This document shows, in pieces, positions 41,688-53,789 of a DNA stretch of 64,000 bases. Location of the stretch: positions 3,658,001 to 3,722,000 of the forward strand of contig JARGXX010000068.1 in the NCBI GenBank assembly GCA_030374765.1, written 5' to 3'. A model generated the notes under the pieces. That model saw only the letters and a list, made by a program, of their open reading frames with translations. It had not been told where the DNA came from and did not search any database. The DNA is from Agarophyton chilense (taxonomy: Eukaryota > Rhodophyta > Florideophyceae > Gracilariales > Gracilariaceae). The position numbers and the translations under genes were made by a program. The number at the start of each line of letters is the position of its first letter. Within the stretch, counting starts at the first letter, position 1.

Positions 41688-42426
41688 GTGTCCACAGATG
41701 CTTCAAGCAGTTTATAACTGAAGTTATACATGTAATGTCGCTCACGGGTCTACTAAAATATGAAGAGGGTCTGCGTGAATTAGAATATGGGTTTAAGACC
41801 TCTCGAAGAATTCCGAATCCTCTCTCTGGTTGTACTGGTGCTTTTCATGGGCTTTGCGTGAAAGTAAGAGAGCCACTAAATGATGAGAATCCCAGTTTTT
41901 ATACTGCAGGAAATGATACTACTCGATTCCTGTTCAGGCTTTGGTCGACTCTGACTACCGCTTTCTTGACTTCTCTCCTCTTACAGTGGGATCTACTAAC
42001 GATGCATTGGCTTTTTACATATCCCCTTTAGCGCGCTACTTCGATGAGGGAAACATTCCTCTGGGCTACTACGCGGTGTGTGATGCGGCGTAAACGTTAT
42101 CTAACTTTTGTATTACCCCGTACCCAGGTAAAGATATTGATCCTTTCAAAGACGCACTAAACTTTTTCACTTCATCCATGCGAATTCATGTGGAACAAGC
42201 GTTTGGAATTCTGACAGGTCGTTGGAAGATATTTCGCAGTGGCGGAATCAATTATAGCGTGGAGGACTGTGTCAAAATGATTGCCGTAAGGATGATTCTA
42301 AACAATTACGTCATGGATTCAATGCCGGGAAATAGGTACGTTTACAATCCTCACGAAATCAACGCTCTACACACTGAATTAGATGATTGGCACTCAGAAT
42401 TCAGTCCATTGCGCCCCCAGATCTAG
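41688..42426 (+). pseudogene. PIF/Harbinger transposase, 3' part
   Basis: Continuation of the transposase that starts at 30927. It reads VHRCFKQFITEVIHVMSL, FHGLCVKVREPLNDENPSFY, then in a shifted frame ALVDSDYRFLDFSPLTVGST and NIPLGYYAVCDAA, with TPYPG soon after, and MRIHVEQAFGILTGRWKIF (42178 onward; family: RxxVExAFGxLKxRWRIL), ending HSEFSPLRPQI. Catalytic acidic positions DSD and VEQAF are present. A frameshift and an in-frame stop after CDAA show that the copy was inactive as a transposase. Terminal repeats of the transposon were not located. Confidence 0.8.
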
Positions 42427-43048
42427 AAACGGACAGGGAGGTAATTCGAGAGGACCTACGTGAAGTAATAGTGTAAAGAGGTTTGCAGCGTCCCATGAGT
42501 AACCTTTAGGTTTGATGGGTAAGTTAAATCGGATCAGCGTTCACATGTGATGCAGCGTTATTACCATCCTTCTATATGGTTGGCAGGTTTTTCATTTTAT
42601 ACGAACGTCTCTTGCTGTCTGGGCTTGTTTTCGGTACTGCACTTGACGAGCTGGGGCGATGCGGGAGCGGAGTGCTGTGGCGATGGTAGTTATTGTTCGG
42701 CGATCGTCATCCGCGCAAAAGCCAAAGCGTCGGTCTAAGAGCAAACAAGTTCGGACAATGTTTACGGTGTTCCATACGACTACTCACATCATTTTCGACC
42801 CCTTGGTGATGGCCCCTTGGTGATGGTGGTGGTGGCGGGTTTATGGATGCAATTAGAGGTTTCCCAGATCCGGACGCTGTTTCGTTATCCAGAAAGCTGC
42901 CAAAAGCCAGTAAATTCTCCGAAAAGAACAATGAGACGCGCCTGAGAAATCTTTCGAAAGCAAACAATCAACAATTGAAGCAACCAGAGAGCCCACCGAG
43001 AGTAGACAATATGTGGTTAAAACTGGAAGATGTACAAAACCAAATCCA
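42427..43048. other. Unassigned region downstream of Harbinger
   Basis: No gene recognised. A short tandem duplication of CCCCTTGGTGATGG lies at about 42797-42825, followed by a GGT-rich run. Confidence 0.4.
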
Positions 43049-44184
43049 TGCCACTCTGTTGAGGGTGTGGTAACTAAGGATACGGTTTCAAGTCCCATTG
43101 ACCTAGCCATTCGCACAGTTTCAGTTCTCATCGGAGCGAAGGCAGAATTCTGAAGAACGGCATCACCGAGTGACACGGTAACAAAAACCCACACGAGTCT
43201 GTATGCAGTGAAGGGAGATGCCGAGAGCGTCGCAGCAAGTTCAAGGCGAATGGAGTGCAAAACAGGGATGACATGATTGTATTCAATGACAATAATCGAT
43301 GCCAGGTTCCCAGGCAAATGGAGTGCGAAACAGAGATGATATGACTGTAGTCAATGGCAAAAGATTGAAGCCAAGTTCCCAACGAAGTCTTTCGTGAAAC
43401 ACAGAGAGCTAGGGAGGTGAACGAATTCCGAAACGACGCCAACAAAGCGACTTGAACGCACGGCGCACCCTGATTGGGATGACGAGGTCCCCCTGCGTAG
43501 CGCCGATAATGCCTGGGCCTGTAGACGTAACGTGCGCAACTCCCTCGGTACGGGAAACGGCAAGGAAGATATTTAGGGCGAAGGCGGACAGAGAGTGGGT
43601 GCCAGAGATGGCGGCCATATCGACGGGATCGACGCCGGTGTAGTCGAGCCGGGTATGGTTGTAAGAGCTCGTAAAGTCGGACGTCTGTTGCCAGCGCACC
43701 GTGTCGCACATCCTGTTTGCCAACGTGTAAATACGCAGCTGCTGCCGCCACGAAATGTCGATCAAGTTGTAGATGGAACTGCACAATACAAAGATTTCTT
43801 GCTCAGAACCGACTTGCGTTTTCACGTGGAGAATAGTTTTGGCGGGATTAACACGTCAGTGCGACATACGCTGCGTCCAGTGCCGCCTTTACCGCCGTGA
43901 CAAGGTTTTTCCCGCTTGCTTCTGCGCACGGCAACGGCTCTGCAACCAATAGCAAAACGACGAGAGAAAGCGTTTGGGTGAACACCTCGGCGGCACTTTG
44001 AAATGATTAGAACATGCGGCGCTTCTGGGTGTGGTGCATGAGTATTGAGATCTGTTTTATTATAAACGCAGTCGATAAAGTTACTTGCACCGATCCAGAG
44101 TCGTGCAAGTGACAGAGCAATCAACTTTAGACTGGGATCGCTGTCGGACGGCTTAGCATCGAGCAGCTGCTCAATCGAAAACAC
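43049..44184 (-). pseudogene. Unrecognised coding-like tract
   Basis: Long minus-strand open stretches in adjoining frames: a first part from 44184 (MFSIEQLLDAKPSDSDPSLK), a second from 43825 (TSDFTSSYNHTRLDYTGVDP, then VDMAAISGTHSLSAFALNIF), and a third near 43317-43050 (FTAYRLVWVFVTVSLGDAVL). Composition is protein-like, with hydrophobic segments in the last part, but I know no family for it. The parts are in different frames and one 68-bp stretch is tandemly duplicated, so it may be a decayed host gene, or exons with unseen introns. Function unknown. Confidence 0.35.
43249..43384. repeat. 68-bp imperfect tandem duplication
   Basis: Two adjacent units (43249-43316 and 43317-43384) both start AATGGAGTGC, continue with AAACAG and GATGA, and end with a GCCA(A/G)GTTCCCA run; about 80 percent alike by eye. 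Confidence 0.75.
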
Positions 44185-44225
44185 GGAAGACGGCGCGCCC
44201 GTGGAGGTGAAGGTATATGCGGTTG

Positions 44226-44692
44226 TGTGAAGGAGCGATGATAACGGTTGAGCCCGGTAAGCTGCCGGGCCCCGAAGGATCTTGCAGGTGACACGTGTAC
44301 GGGTCGACCTCAGATGGACTCATGTAGATTATTAATTTATTTTCATTAGTGTAATAGATTAGCAGTACAGTGCCCGAGAGATCTCAGCGCCTCGCCAGTA
44401 CTATTTACTTGGCTCGAGTGATGCTTCTCCATTAGAGTACGGTAGGCACCGATAGGATACTAAATAACCCCCTTTGGTATATTAGTTCCACCCTTTGGTA
44501 TACTAGTTCCACCCTTTGGTCTTCAAGCCATCGATTTCGTAGCTCCAACCTGTAGGACTACGCAGTAAGCGCCAGCCCATTGCACTAAGTACTCTGGGAG
44601 TGCCGCCGTCAAGGATTCGAACCTTAGGACCCGCTTTACTACGCTACCACCGGTCGAGACCCGTACGCTAACCCAACATTCATTGCGTTACA
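44226..44692 (+). repeat. 5' LTR of element B
   Basis: 467 bp. It contains a 21-bp tandem duplication (44471-44491 and 44492-44512, CTTTGGTATAxTAGTTCCAC) not seen in the 3' copy, and an antisense tRNA T-arm-like segment at 44610-44626. Confidence 0.9.
44610..44626 (-). other. Antisense tRNA T-arm-like motif in element B LTR
   Basis: On the minus strand this reads TAAGGTTCGAATCCTTG: an exact RNA polymerase III B-box (GGTTCGAATCC) with a five-pair stem (one T-G wobble) and a seven-base TTCGAAT loop, just like a tRNA T-arm. TAGCGTAGTA, an A-box-like sequence, lies upstream but too close for a full tRNA with anticodon arm. The same motif is kept at 54425-54441 and is decayed in the solo LTR (about 695-713). 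Confidence 0.55.
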
Positions 44693-44726
44693 TTTTGTTC
44701 TCCCGACGTAGAAGCCTTTGGAATAA

Positions 44727-46745
44727 TTGAACGGACCACTGGAACGAAGATTTATCTGGATTCTTACCTTTGGTTTAATTCCCGAACGGACCAGAAGTAC
44801 AGAAGCAACCGCCATTATGGATGCAGGAGACACACCCAACCGACCCGACCATAGTACTCCTACGGCAGGACTAAGTGCGACTACAACGCCGGCGATGTCG
44901 CCTGATCCTCAGGTTGATACCGCTAGCAACCGCAGGAGCACGAGGAGCCAACCTTAAGAAGTACTGACCCAACTGGATAAACCTGAAAGGATTCGCCGAA
45001 AACCCACGGTGGAAGCGCGTTTACGAGAATGCCTCACTAGGGCCACCTCTAGGCCAGGGACACCTCAAGGAGAAACCGCCCAGACCGAAGAAATTCGAGA
45101 AAACATGCCCGCAGGTCTTGCCGACCTTCTCTGGCCCCGTCTCCGTGAGCTCTGCTCAACCCACGTGGATCCCATTATGGACGTGCGACTCGCTACGGCG
45201 TTCGCTGACCACACGTATCTCCTCATCGCGGGAATGGTCCCTAAGGAATTGGAGTCTGAGTAATTCATAGACTCCCTCCTACAGGCTGTTCAAGGAGGCG
45301 TCACCCGCCAGGCAACCCTTTTGGTTCCTAGGAACACCCCACAACAAATTAAACATCCGATCTTTATATGGCAAACCCCTATTAAACCCCTAAAAGCGGC
45401 GGCGTTATCCGCCCCTCCCCGGAAATACCATCAGGAAAACCCCATGGTGGGTCAATCTAGGAGCAGAAGAGAAGCTCTGCGTCTAGACGAGAGACAGGCT
45501 GCCCATCAGGAGACTCCAAGGGAGGGACAAGCGAGGAGCAGAAGAGAAGCTCCGCGTGTAGAAGAGAGACCGCTGGCCCCACCCGACGGATTTTATGAGG
45601 TACAGCGACCTCAGGGCTCCATCGGATCTGATAGAGAGACCAATCCTTTAGGACCCTACTCCGCTGGAAAGAAAAGAAGTAACTGCAGGAGAAAAACGAC
45701 CAGAAGACGCAAGAGAAGAGACGATTCGGACACGAGTGATTCCGAATCGGCCTCGACCGAAACGACCGACTCGGAAGTGGATGAGGCTGCCGTTCGAGGC
45801 CTCAGATCAATGAAACCACAAACGAACTTTTTCCTTAAGGTTCTAGACTACCGGAATTATCGGCTGGCAGACAAGTCTCCGAAATATTCTGGTTCGGTGG
45901 CTCGCGGAGTCGCCAAATGGGCCAAATGGATGCAACTAACCATTACGGACATGTTCTCTGGTTCCGATCCCATTGCTGTCTTTAGGTTTCTCAGTTTGTT
46001 CCGTACGGCCTGCGATCAGAACGGTGTCCACGAGGGCGCCGCTCTGTACCTTTTCCAATTCTTCCTTACAGAACAGGCGTGTGAGCGAGTGGTTTCGAAG
46101 ATATCTGGCACAACTGACCTCGTGGGTGCTCAAGACCGTGAGCTCCTCAGGTCATACCCCCAGGTTGTTCATTGCCTGTTGGAAACCTGTGCCACGGATG
46201 ACGTCATAATGGATGCCCACCAGCAAGTCATCTTCTTTAGGCAGAGCTCCAACATGAACAAATCGACTTTGGCAGACGACCTATGGAAAAAAAATTACCG
46301 ATGTGGAAACGTGTTCTCCGAAGGACGGCTTAAACGTCACTTCATCACGGGATTTCTCCCTGCCATTCGGATACATGTGCGCAATTATCACACGGAAAAC
46401 CCGCATTGCTCCTTCCGAAGGCTCGTTACCTACGCCGAGGGTTATGGAAAAACTTACAGGACCTCCAGGCGCAACGCTGATGTATCCAGAGGATACGCAA
46501 ACCCATTGCCAAACCCCAACCAAGCTCATTTAGTTAGCTCCACAGAGTCGGTCATGGATGCTTCACTCCATTACGCCGATTCGGGAGACGTCCTCGCGGT
46601 CAATTTCAGTGCTGCTCCGTCCGGTCCCCCATCATATGCCTCCCAGGGAACTACAGCGACCACTGAACCACCCACACCCAAGTATTCTCCCTTCCCGCCA
46701 CGCAAGGACGTTTTTGTTCGCTCACAAAGGGCTTTGTTCCTCTGA
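44727..46745 (+). CDS. Element B gag region
   Basis: The gag region of element B. After a Pro/Thr-rich beginning and an Arg/Ser/Asp-rich segment comes a capsid-like helical part (FFLKVLDYRNYRLADKSPKY; FSGSDPIAVFRFLSLFRTAC; EGAALYLFQFFLTEQACERV) matching elements A and C in order. It is followed by Pro/Ser-rich sequence up to pol. It is a fossil part with some breaks. Confidence 0.75.
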
Positions 46746-47062
46746 CTTCCAGTGACCAAACCTTGTGACTGTACGAGGTATCTGCCTGAGGACACACGTG
46801 AAACCCTCCTAGCCCTGAGGCGGAGATCCGAAGGAATGTATAACAGGACACAGCAACGAACCACAGGGACCCCAGGAAGCTCACGCTATGCCGCGCCTGC
46901 AGATACTCCGATCAAAGCCCCACAGATCCACGCCATTGTAGCTCCTACGGACGACCCCGTGGAAGAATCCTATCCTCAGGAAGAAACGGAAACCCCATCG
47001 GAAAACTCGTAGAGGGACGACTCGAGGCGAATCCTCTCTCTTTAAGCCCCTGCCTCAACAAA

Positions 47063-50000
47063 TTGGACGGTCATGAGCCAAAGAGCTCCTCACCTCCCAA
47101 TACAAACCATCCAAAATGGACCACTCAAGATGAACCACAATTGGAACACAGTAACGACCCCGTGTGTATCCTCAGGAAAGAGAACTATAAAGTTCGAGTA
47201 ACCGTAGGACTTCTTTCTAACAACTCTCGAGTGACCACGGCTGTATTGGACACAGGCGCTGGTCCCAATTTGGTCCATCGTAAAATGCTCCCACTGGGAT
47301 GGCAAGATTTCGTTCAGGCAAGGAAGACCCCAAGGATTACCGATGCATCACGTAGACCAATGGACATTAAAGGGATAGTACCACTTTACCTGCATGTAGG
47401 ATATTTCAAAGTCCGCACGTGGTTTCTCGTATATCCTAACTTGGGCGCTGAGGCAATCCTACGGGCCTCCTTTATCGATCGATACATTGAGGCCATTTAT
47501 CCAGGCCTTAGGAAAGTCGCGTTCTACCGCGCCCCTTCCATCTCCATAACTGGTTCCGCCCCAGGGCCAGAAGTGAACCGCAAGCGAGTGGTTGTCTGCG
47601 AAAACACGAATTCCGATGAGGTTCGCCTGTCGAAGGCCATAACGATACCCCCGATGACCCAAATCGCTTTATCGGTCCATTCCCAGTCCTCAGGTCTCGT
47701 AACGATTCAGAACCACCCGAAAACGGTTCTGAAGCACCTCACCTTGATGGACAGTGGAGTAATGGACATCCACCCCAACAGGTCCTTTTTGGTCACAATC
47801 AGCAACTTCCGAGATAAACCAGTGCGGTTACCTAAAGATACAGTGATTTGTATCACTCTACCCGCGCGCGTTGCCATTATAGAGGCCCAAATGGATGACC
47901 TTGCGACGCCAACTTCCGACGAGGACGTCCACTCTTGGGAGGGGATGGTCGCCATCGGCGAAGAATTCGAATCCTATAGGCCTCAGGTTCTTGATCTCCT
48001 CAGGGAATACCAGGCCATGTGGTTAGGTAGATTGGGCACAGTCAGAGCCACTACACACCACATTGACCTCCAGGATGATACTAGACCACAGTTCCAGCAC
48101 CTATATAGTACCGGCCTTAAAGGTAGGGAAACTGTCGCCGACAAGATGCACAAGATGCACAAAGCTCAATTCATAGATCTGGCGCCCCCAAACCACTCCG
48201 AATAGGCAAGTCCCCTTGTCCTCGTGGCGAAGAAAGATGGCTCGGTCAGGTTCTATGCCGACTACAGGAGGCTGAACGCAGTAACCAAGAAGGACTCATA
48301 CCCGATACCCCGCATGGACGACTATCTGGATTCCTTAGGCGAAGCTTTCGTATTTACCACACTGGACGCTGACTCGGGATATTGGCAAATCTCTTTGGCC
48401 GAAGACGCGAGAGCCTTGACAACTGTTACCACCCATGAAGGTCTGTTCAGATTTACTCGCATGCTCTTTGGTTTGAAGAATGCACCAGCCACTTTCCAAC
48501 GTGTAATGGACATTTTGCTGTCCAGAGTCAAATGGAAGTTCGCCTTGGTCTATTTGGATGACGTTATAATCTTCTCACGTACAATAAAGCAACACTTTCG
48601 CCACTTGAAGAAGGTGCAAACAATCCTACAGGACGCTGGAGTAACACTGAAACTCCACAAATGCGATTTCTTCCAGGCCTCAATGGACTATCTCAGTCAC
48701 CTCGTTCTCCCAGGAAAGATAAAGGTGGCCACACGGACCACAAATGTGATTGGCCCGGCTAAGCCTCCTAGAACCCACAGGGAACTACGATCATTCGTGT
48801 GCTTCTGCCACGTCTACCAACGGTTCGTCCAAGGGTTTGCCAAGATCTCGGACCCTCTGAACGCCATGCTGAAGAAGGGAACACCTTCGGAGTTGGACGC
48901 CCGTACGAACGACCAGTACGAAGCATTTCAGACCCTAAAAAACAAATTGCTGAAACCACCTGTATTGGCTTTACCAAAGCCCAGTGGGCCTTTCTTCCCG
49001 GACACAGATGCCCCTGATGTCCAAGTGGGTTGTGCACTACTACAGGGAGAGGAGTCACCGAAGGACTATCGACCTATTGGCTACTGTAGCAGAACGCTCA
49101 CCAGCGCGGAGCAAAACTACAGTACGACCGAAAAGGAATGCCTATCTATCGTATGGTTCGTATCGACACTCCGTCCTTACCTCGAGGGAACCAGGTGTAC
49201 CATTAGGACAGACCATAATTCACTCCGCTGGCTACTAAATATGACCGATGCATCGAGTCGCCTCGCTAGGTGGCGCCTCAGGCTGTCAGAATATGACTAC
49301 GAGATAACCTTTAGGCCAGGCATCAAGCACATTACAGCCGATGCCCTGTCGCGAATCATCACCTACGGAACTGATGACACTCCATAGGAAGACCTAATTC
49401 CTACCCCATGTATAGACGATGGACCTCAGGACTATACGGAAACAGATGACCTTATGGGTGAGGTGCAATCAGAGGATCCTGGGGTAAAGAAGAACGAAGT
49501 ATACCTATTGGATTGCGAGACAGTACCGCCCAATTCGGCACCACCTCAGGTTAATGCGATAGGCCCGGAGGAAAAAGAACTCCTCCCAATAACTATTGAG
49601 GAACTCCTACAGTCGCAGGTCGAAGACAAATACTGCAAGTAAACAGCCCAATTGGTAGGAACCCGAGGATGTCTGTTCGACTATGACCGATTTGGACTAC
49701 TATGTCGCCGCTCACCGCTGGATGACGCACTCCAAAGGGTAGTACCAACTTTGCTAAGGGCTCGATTTCTATACCTCGCCCATTTCCCCTGCTTGGCTGG
49801 TCATCCTGGAGGTCGACGAATGTACCAGACCCTAAGGAAGTTCTTCTACTGGCCACTGATGGGGTAGGATTTCTGTCAAACCGCACGGAACTGTATATCG
49901 TGCGCACAAATCCAAGGGTCACGCGCCAACCATCAGGCCAAGTTGAAGCTCTTCCTCGCCGCAGGTCCGATGAAATTTGTCGCAATGGATATACTTGGGC

Positions 50001-51490
50001 CTTTGCCTAATTCGTCCCATTGGGAACGGTTTGTTTGGGTTATAACCGATAGGTTTACCAAACTTAGCCGAACCGTACCCCTAGAAAAGACAAAAGCCAC
50101 GGATGTAGCCACGGCCTTCTTATCCCACTCGGTATATCCATATGGCATACCACTCTACCTCCTTACGGATAACGGCAGCCCGTTTGTATCCCAATTCTTC
50201 TCGCACGTCTGTGCTACCTTAGGTATCAAACATGTTACCACCACTGCTTACCACCCGCAAACCAATGGCCAAGTCGAACGCTTCAACCGCCCCCTTCTGG
50301 ACCAATTAGCGAACTACGTTTCGAAGGACCAATTGGAGTGGGACCGCTACTTTGAGCCATTGGTTTATGCCTACAACACGCAAGTGCATGCTTCCAAAAA
50401 GACAACTCCTTTCGACTTAACGCTAACGAGAGCGCCGCCGTCGATAGCTGTTGAACTTCAGGAATCGATCATACCCCAGGACATAGCCTAAGGGATGACT
50501 CCTACCCAGGCGAAGCGCTACTCGCGCCGACGCATTGACCGCATTCTCGAATCGGCCAGAACTGTACTAACCAAAGCCCAGCGGCGCTAAAAGTTCAATT
50601 TCGACAAACCCGTTTGGATCAAACCGACCTCTGGGAAAGGAGACCTGGTTAACTTGGACCGGCCACCGAAGGAAAGTGAAGAACTTCAGGAAACTACGCG
50701 ATAGCTCTTACCCCACTCTACGGGATCATAAAAAGTCCTTAAAGCCAATGAACACACCATCACGTTGCTCATCGACGGCCTACAAGACACCGTGTCTATT
50801 GACCGCCTGACACGAGCTCCCAGTTCCTCCGGACCACCAAAGTCCCAGGCCCCTGGCCCAACGGTAACACCACGACCTCAGGTCGAGGCTCCTCAAGCCT
50901 CCAAACCACCTAAGGCAGTTCCCGAGGACTCGACTAGCCACACGGGCACGATGGTCAATGCCAACTACGATGACCTATCGCTCCTAACCGACTGCGATGG
51001 ATTCGCCACTCTGGACCACACTCTCCTTCCAGAGGATGAACATTATCCGGAATATGTGATTGAGCGCATCACCTCCGCCGGTCTGGAAGAAGATGGAACT
51101 ATGCGCTATCGGGTCCGTTGGTTTGGCTACACACCTGAGGAAGATACTTGGCAAGAGCTTCAAACCATTCCGGCTAATTTTATCGCCTGCTATTTTCGCG
51201 TCGCAGAATCGGTCACTCGCAGCGCGGCCTTCAGGAGAGGGCAACGATTGGTCCAAATAATCCAACCATTGGTCCGCATAGTTCCAAAACGCCTCCCAAA
51301 TCACCTTCTGACACGACGGTTCGCCGGAGCACGACGGTTCGTCGTAGCTCCCGCATCAGAGAACAAGGTCAGTCCCTCGGAGACAGCTGAGAAAAGCCTG
51401 AGACGCTCTCAAGATTGGACGCCGTCCCGGGGCACGCACGTCGGAGATACAAGAAAGACCTTGGGAAAGCACAAGCACCACTTTATTTAA
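47063..51490 (+). CDS. Element B pol region
   Basis: The pol region of element B. In order: aspartic protease (AVLDTGAGPNLVHRKMLP near 47245), reverse transcriptase (FYADYRRLNAVTKKDSYPIP, FTTLDADSGYWQIS, LFGLKNAPATFQRV, ALVYLDDVIIFSR), RNase H (FPDTDAPDVQVGCALLQ; TDHNSLRWLLNM; TADALSRI), the integrase zinc region (FLYLAHFPCLAGHPGGRRMY), integrase core (MDILGPLPNSSHWERFVWVI; LTDNGSPFVS; AYHPQTNGQVERFNR) and a chromodomain near 51050-51180 (EYVIERITSAG; YRVRWFGYTPEEDTWQEL). Broken, with several breaks. Confidence 0.85.
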
Positions 51491-51572
51491 CCTATTCGAG
51501 TAACTAACAGAGGCCTAACAGCCCTTGGTATGACCTAAAGGTTCGCGGAAGCGCTTCTAATACCAACAGGAC

Positions 51573-53789
51573 TCACTGGGGCGGTGCAGGACTAACCCCG
51601 TCGTCCTCATTGGAACCTGCAGGATCGAAACAGGGACTTGGGTCACCTGAAGAGCTCATTGGACCACCAGAACCGTACCCAGCGAGACGGGCACGCTTCT
51701 TTGGCGAGGATTCTGTTGAGGAACTATTGTGACCATCGGAAACCTCCTGGTCACTCAAATTGAGACCGTACCGGGCATCCAAGTCGGCAGTAACTCTCTG
51801 GGAGATCGCCTGCGCATTCTGCTGCAAGATATTGACCAAGGTTTTCAGGTTCTGACCCTGTTGGAAAACCGCGGCGTAGCGAGCCGAGAGACGCGCCCAG
51901 GAGTATGCCTCCCTCAGGACCTTCGCAATTTCCATCGAGGCCGTGATACCAACGGTACGGCAGACATGACGGAGATCCGCGGTGGCAGCCGTGTCCGAAG
52001 GAGGAAAGTGGACCAACGGAGAGGACGGAGAGATCTCGACGCCCCCGGTGGATGTTTGAGGTAGTGCTTCGCCTCCAGGAATTTCGGTTTCGACAGTAAC
52101 TTCGCCCGGAGGAATAGTCACTTGGGCGACGGGCGGTTCATACGAGAGCTCATTCTGAGGAGCAACGCCCGGAGGAGCCGGAGGAGGGTCAGCAGTCGGC
52201 AACACCACAGCGGACTCGACCGGAGGATGAACGCCCTCCACGGGTAGGACAAAGAGATCTTCACCGAAGGATTCTTCGTCGGACATACCAGCAGGAAACA
52301 ACGGCTTGGCTTCCACATCAGGCTCGAAGCACAGAGGATCGAAACCAATGGCCTTCGAATAATAGTCGGGCACATGAAGCCACGGAATGTTCGATGGTTG
52401 ATTCCTCAAAGGCTTGGCGGGATAGGCACGAGCGTCGTCCCGACCCTGAGGATGCAGCGGAATCGGCGTGAATGAGTCGGTATCCCATTCATACCAAAGA
52501 AACCCGGGAGTCTTGCCCCACTCCACCTGTAGGACATGATCCAAAAGGGCCTCGGTCTCCTCGACGTCGAACTGAGTCCCACGGACAATATTCTGGATGC
52601 CCAGGTTCCTTTGGAAGTGGATCATGATGTCCGGGAGTTGTATTAGGCGACCTCGAGGACCGGCTATCTTCTTATCGTACCACACCCTCCAATCCTTCGA
52701 ACGGACATTACCACGGATTCCGTACTTTGCAGTATCCAGAAAGGCCATAAGGGACATCACGTCGAACTCAAAGAAGAGTACCTGCCAAGACAGCCACGAA
52801 CTTCGGTCATTGTCAGCTCCCATGAGTTGGGACGAGTGCTACGCCACCACGGACGGCGTGGGGACCAGAAGGAGCGGCGAAACAGGCCAATACATGGCCC
52901 ATCGGTTCCCATCCTCGTGGGGAAGCGAGGGGTATAACGGAAGGCGTTTGTCGGCGCTTATATCGTGAAACTCCACTTTGTGCCAACAAATGAAGAACCC
53001 CAGGGATTGACGCAGACGAAGATCGGGCTCGTGCATCTCGTTCCAATAGAACCGGTTGGACATCCAGAATAAGTGGTCGTACGGTGGCCGGAAGCACATA
53101 AGCGCCAAGAGGTTGTGACCAGCCGGAGGAAAGCGCACATGAGGCGAGATGAAGTCCATGTAAAGGTCCGAAAGGAGTTTTTTCACCCTTAACTGGTAGT
53201 CGGCTTCCTCCTCGCAGCGGACGTAAGGCATTTCCGCTTGGACGAGGATGCGACATCGCGTCGCCGAACGCAGATTCACAGGACAATGCAACCATCGCTT
53301 GTACTACGAGAAGCTGCGCGAGTTCTTGCTGCCGCTCCGGAAGTCGAATATATTGGCAAACCTTCGAGCGTCGGGGTAAATATTGCAAAACCTTTGGTAT
53401 TCTTCCACGGAAGACGGAAGGACGGCATGACACACTGCCCGCGGGTTTCGTCCAATGGTATGGTCATAGCGGTCCCCAGGACGTTCGTAGGCCACTTGGT
53501 ATCCCGAGGAACTCCCCGCTGGGTTCTTCGAAGTCATGGTACCGCTGGCCCCAGGTTGGCCCGCCGGGAAATAAATGGGAGATCCGACAGAGGCGACATG
53601 GTCCGGAGGTGATACGGCGTATCGGACGGGCTTATAAGGAGGGTCTGCCATCGTTCGCGACCAATGGAAAAGTACCACGATGGTAAACAAAGTAACGGAA
53701 TCGACGCGGACGGACTGATAGGCGTGAAGCACGGAGCACGAAGCGTGGAGGGTCGCCAAAGGAAGAACCGAGACTAAGGAAGAAGCCAA
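51573..53789 (-). CDS. Antisense coding region of element B, unknown product
   Basis: A minus-strand coding-like region in the same place as the element A antisense ORF, starting about 270 bp from the 3' LTR. Its parts are a Pro/Gly-rich beginning (MADPPYKPVRYAVSPPDHVA), a Trp/Tyr/Phe-rich globular middle (PPYDHLFWMSNRFYWNEMHE; LGFFICWHKVEFHD; PGFLWYEWDTDSFTPIPLH), and an acidic, Pro/Ser-rich C-terminal region with a helical stretch (IAKVLREAYSWARLSARYAA) and a basic SPKKRAR that may be a nuclear signal. It is broken into a few pieces. Overall layout (disordered, aromatic globular core, Pro-rich tail) resembles that of A, but sequence similarity by eye is only marginal. Confidence 0.5.

Noticed and set aside
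44600-44692. Possible functional tRNA gene on the minus strand of the B LTR
   Set aside because: The T-arm is perfect, but spacing to the A-box is too short for an anticodon arm and the acceptor stem pairs only partly; kept as a tRNA-like motif, not a tRNA gene.
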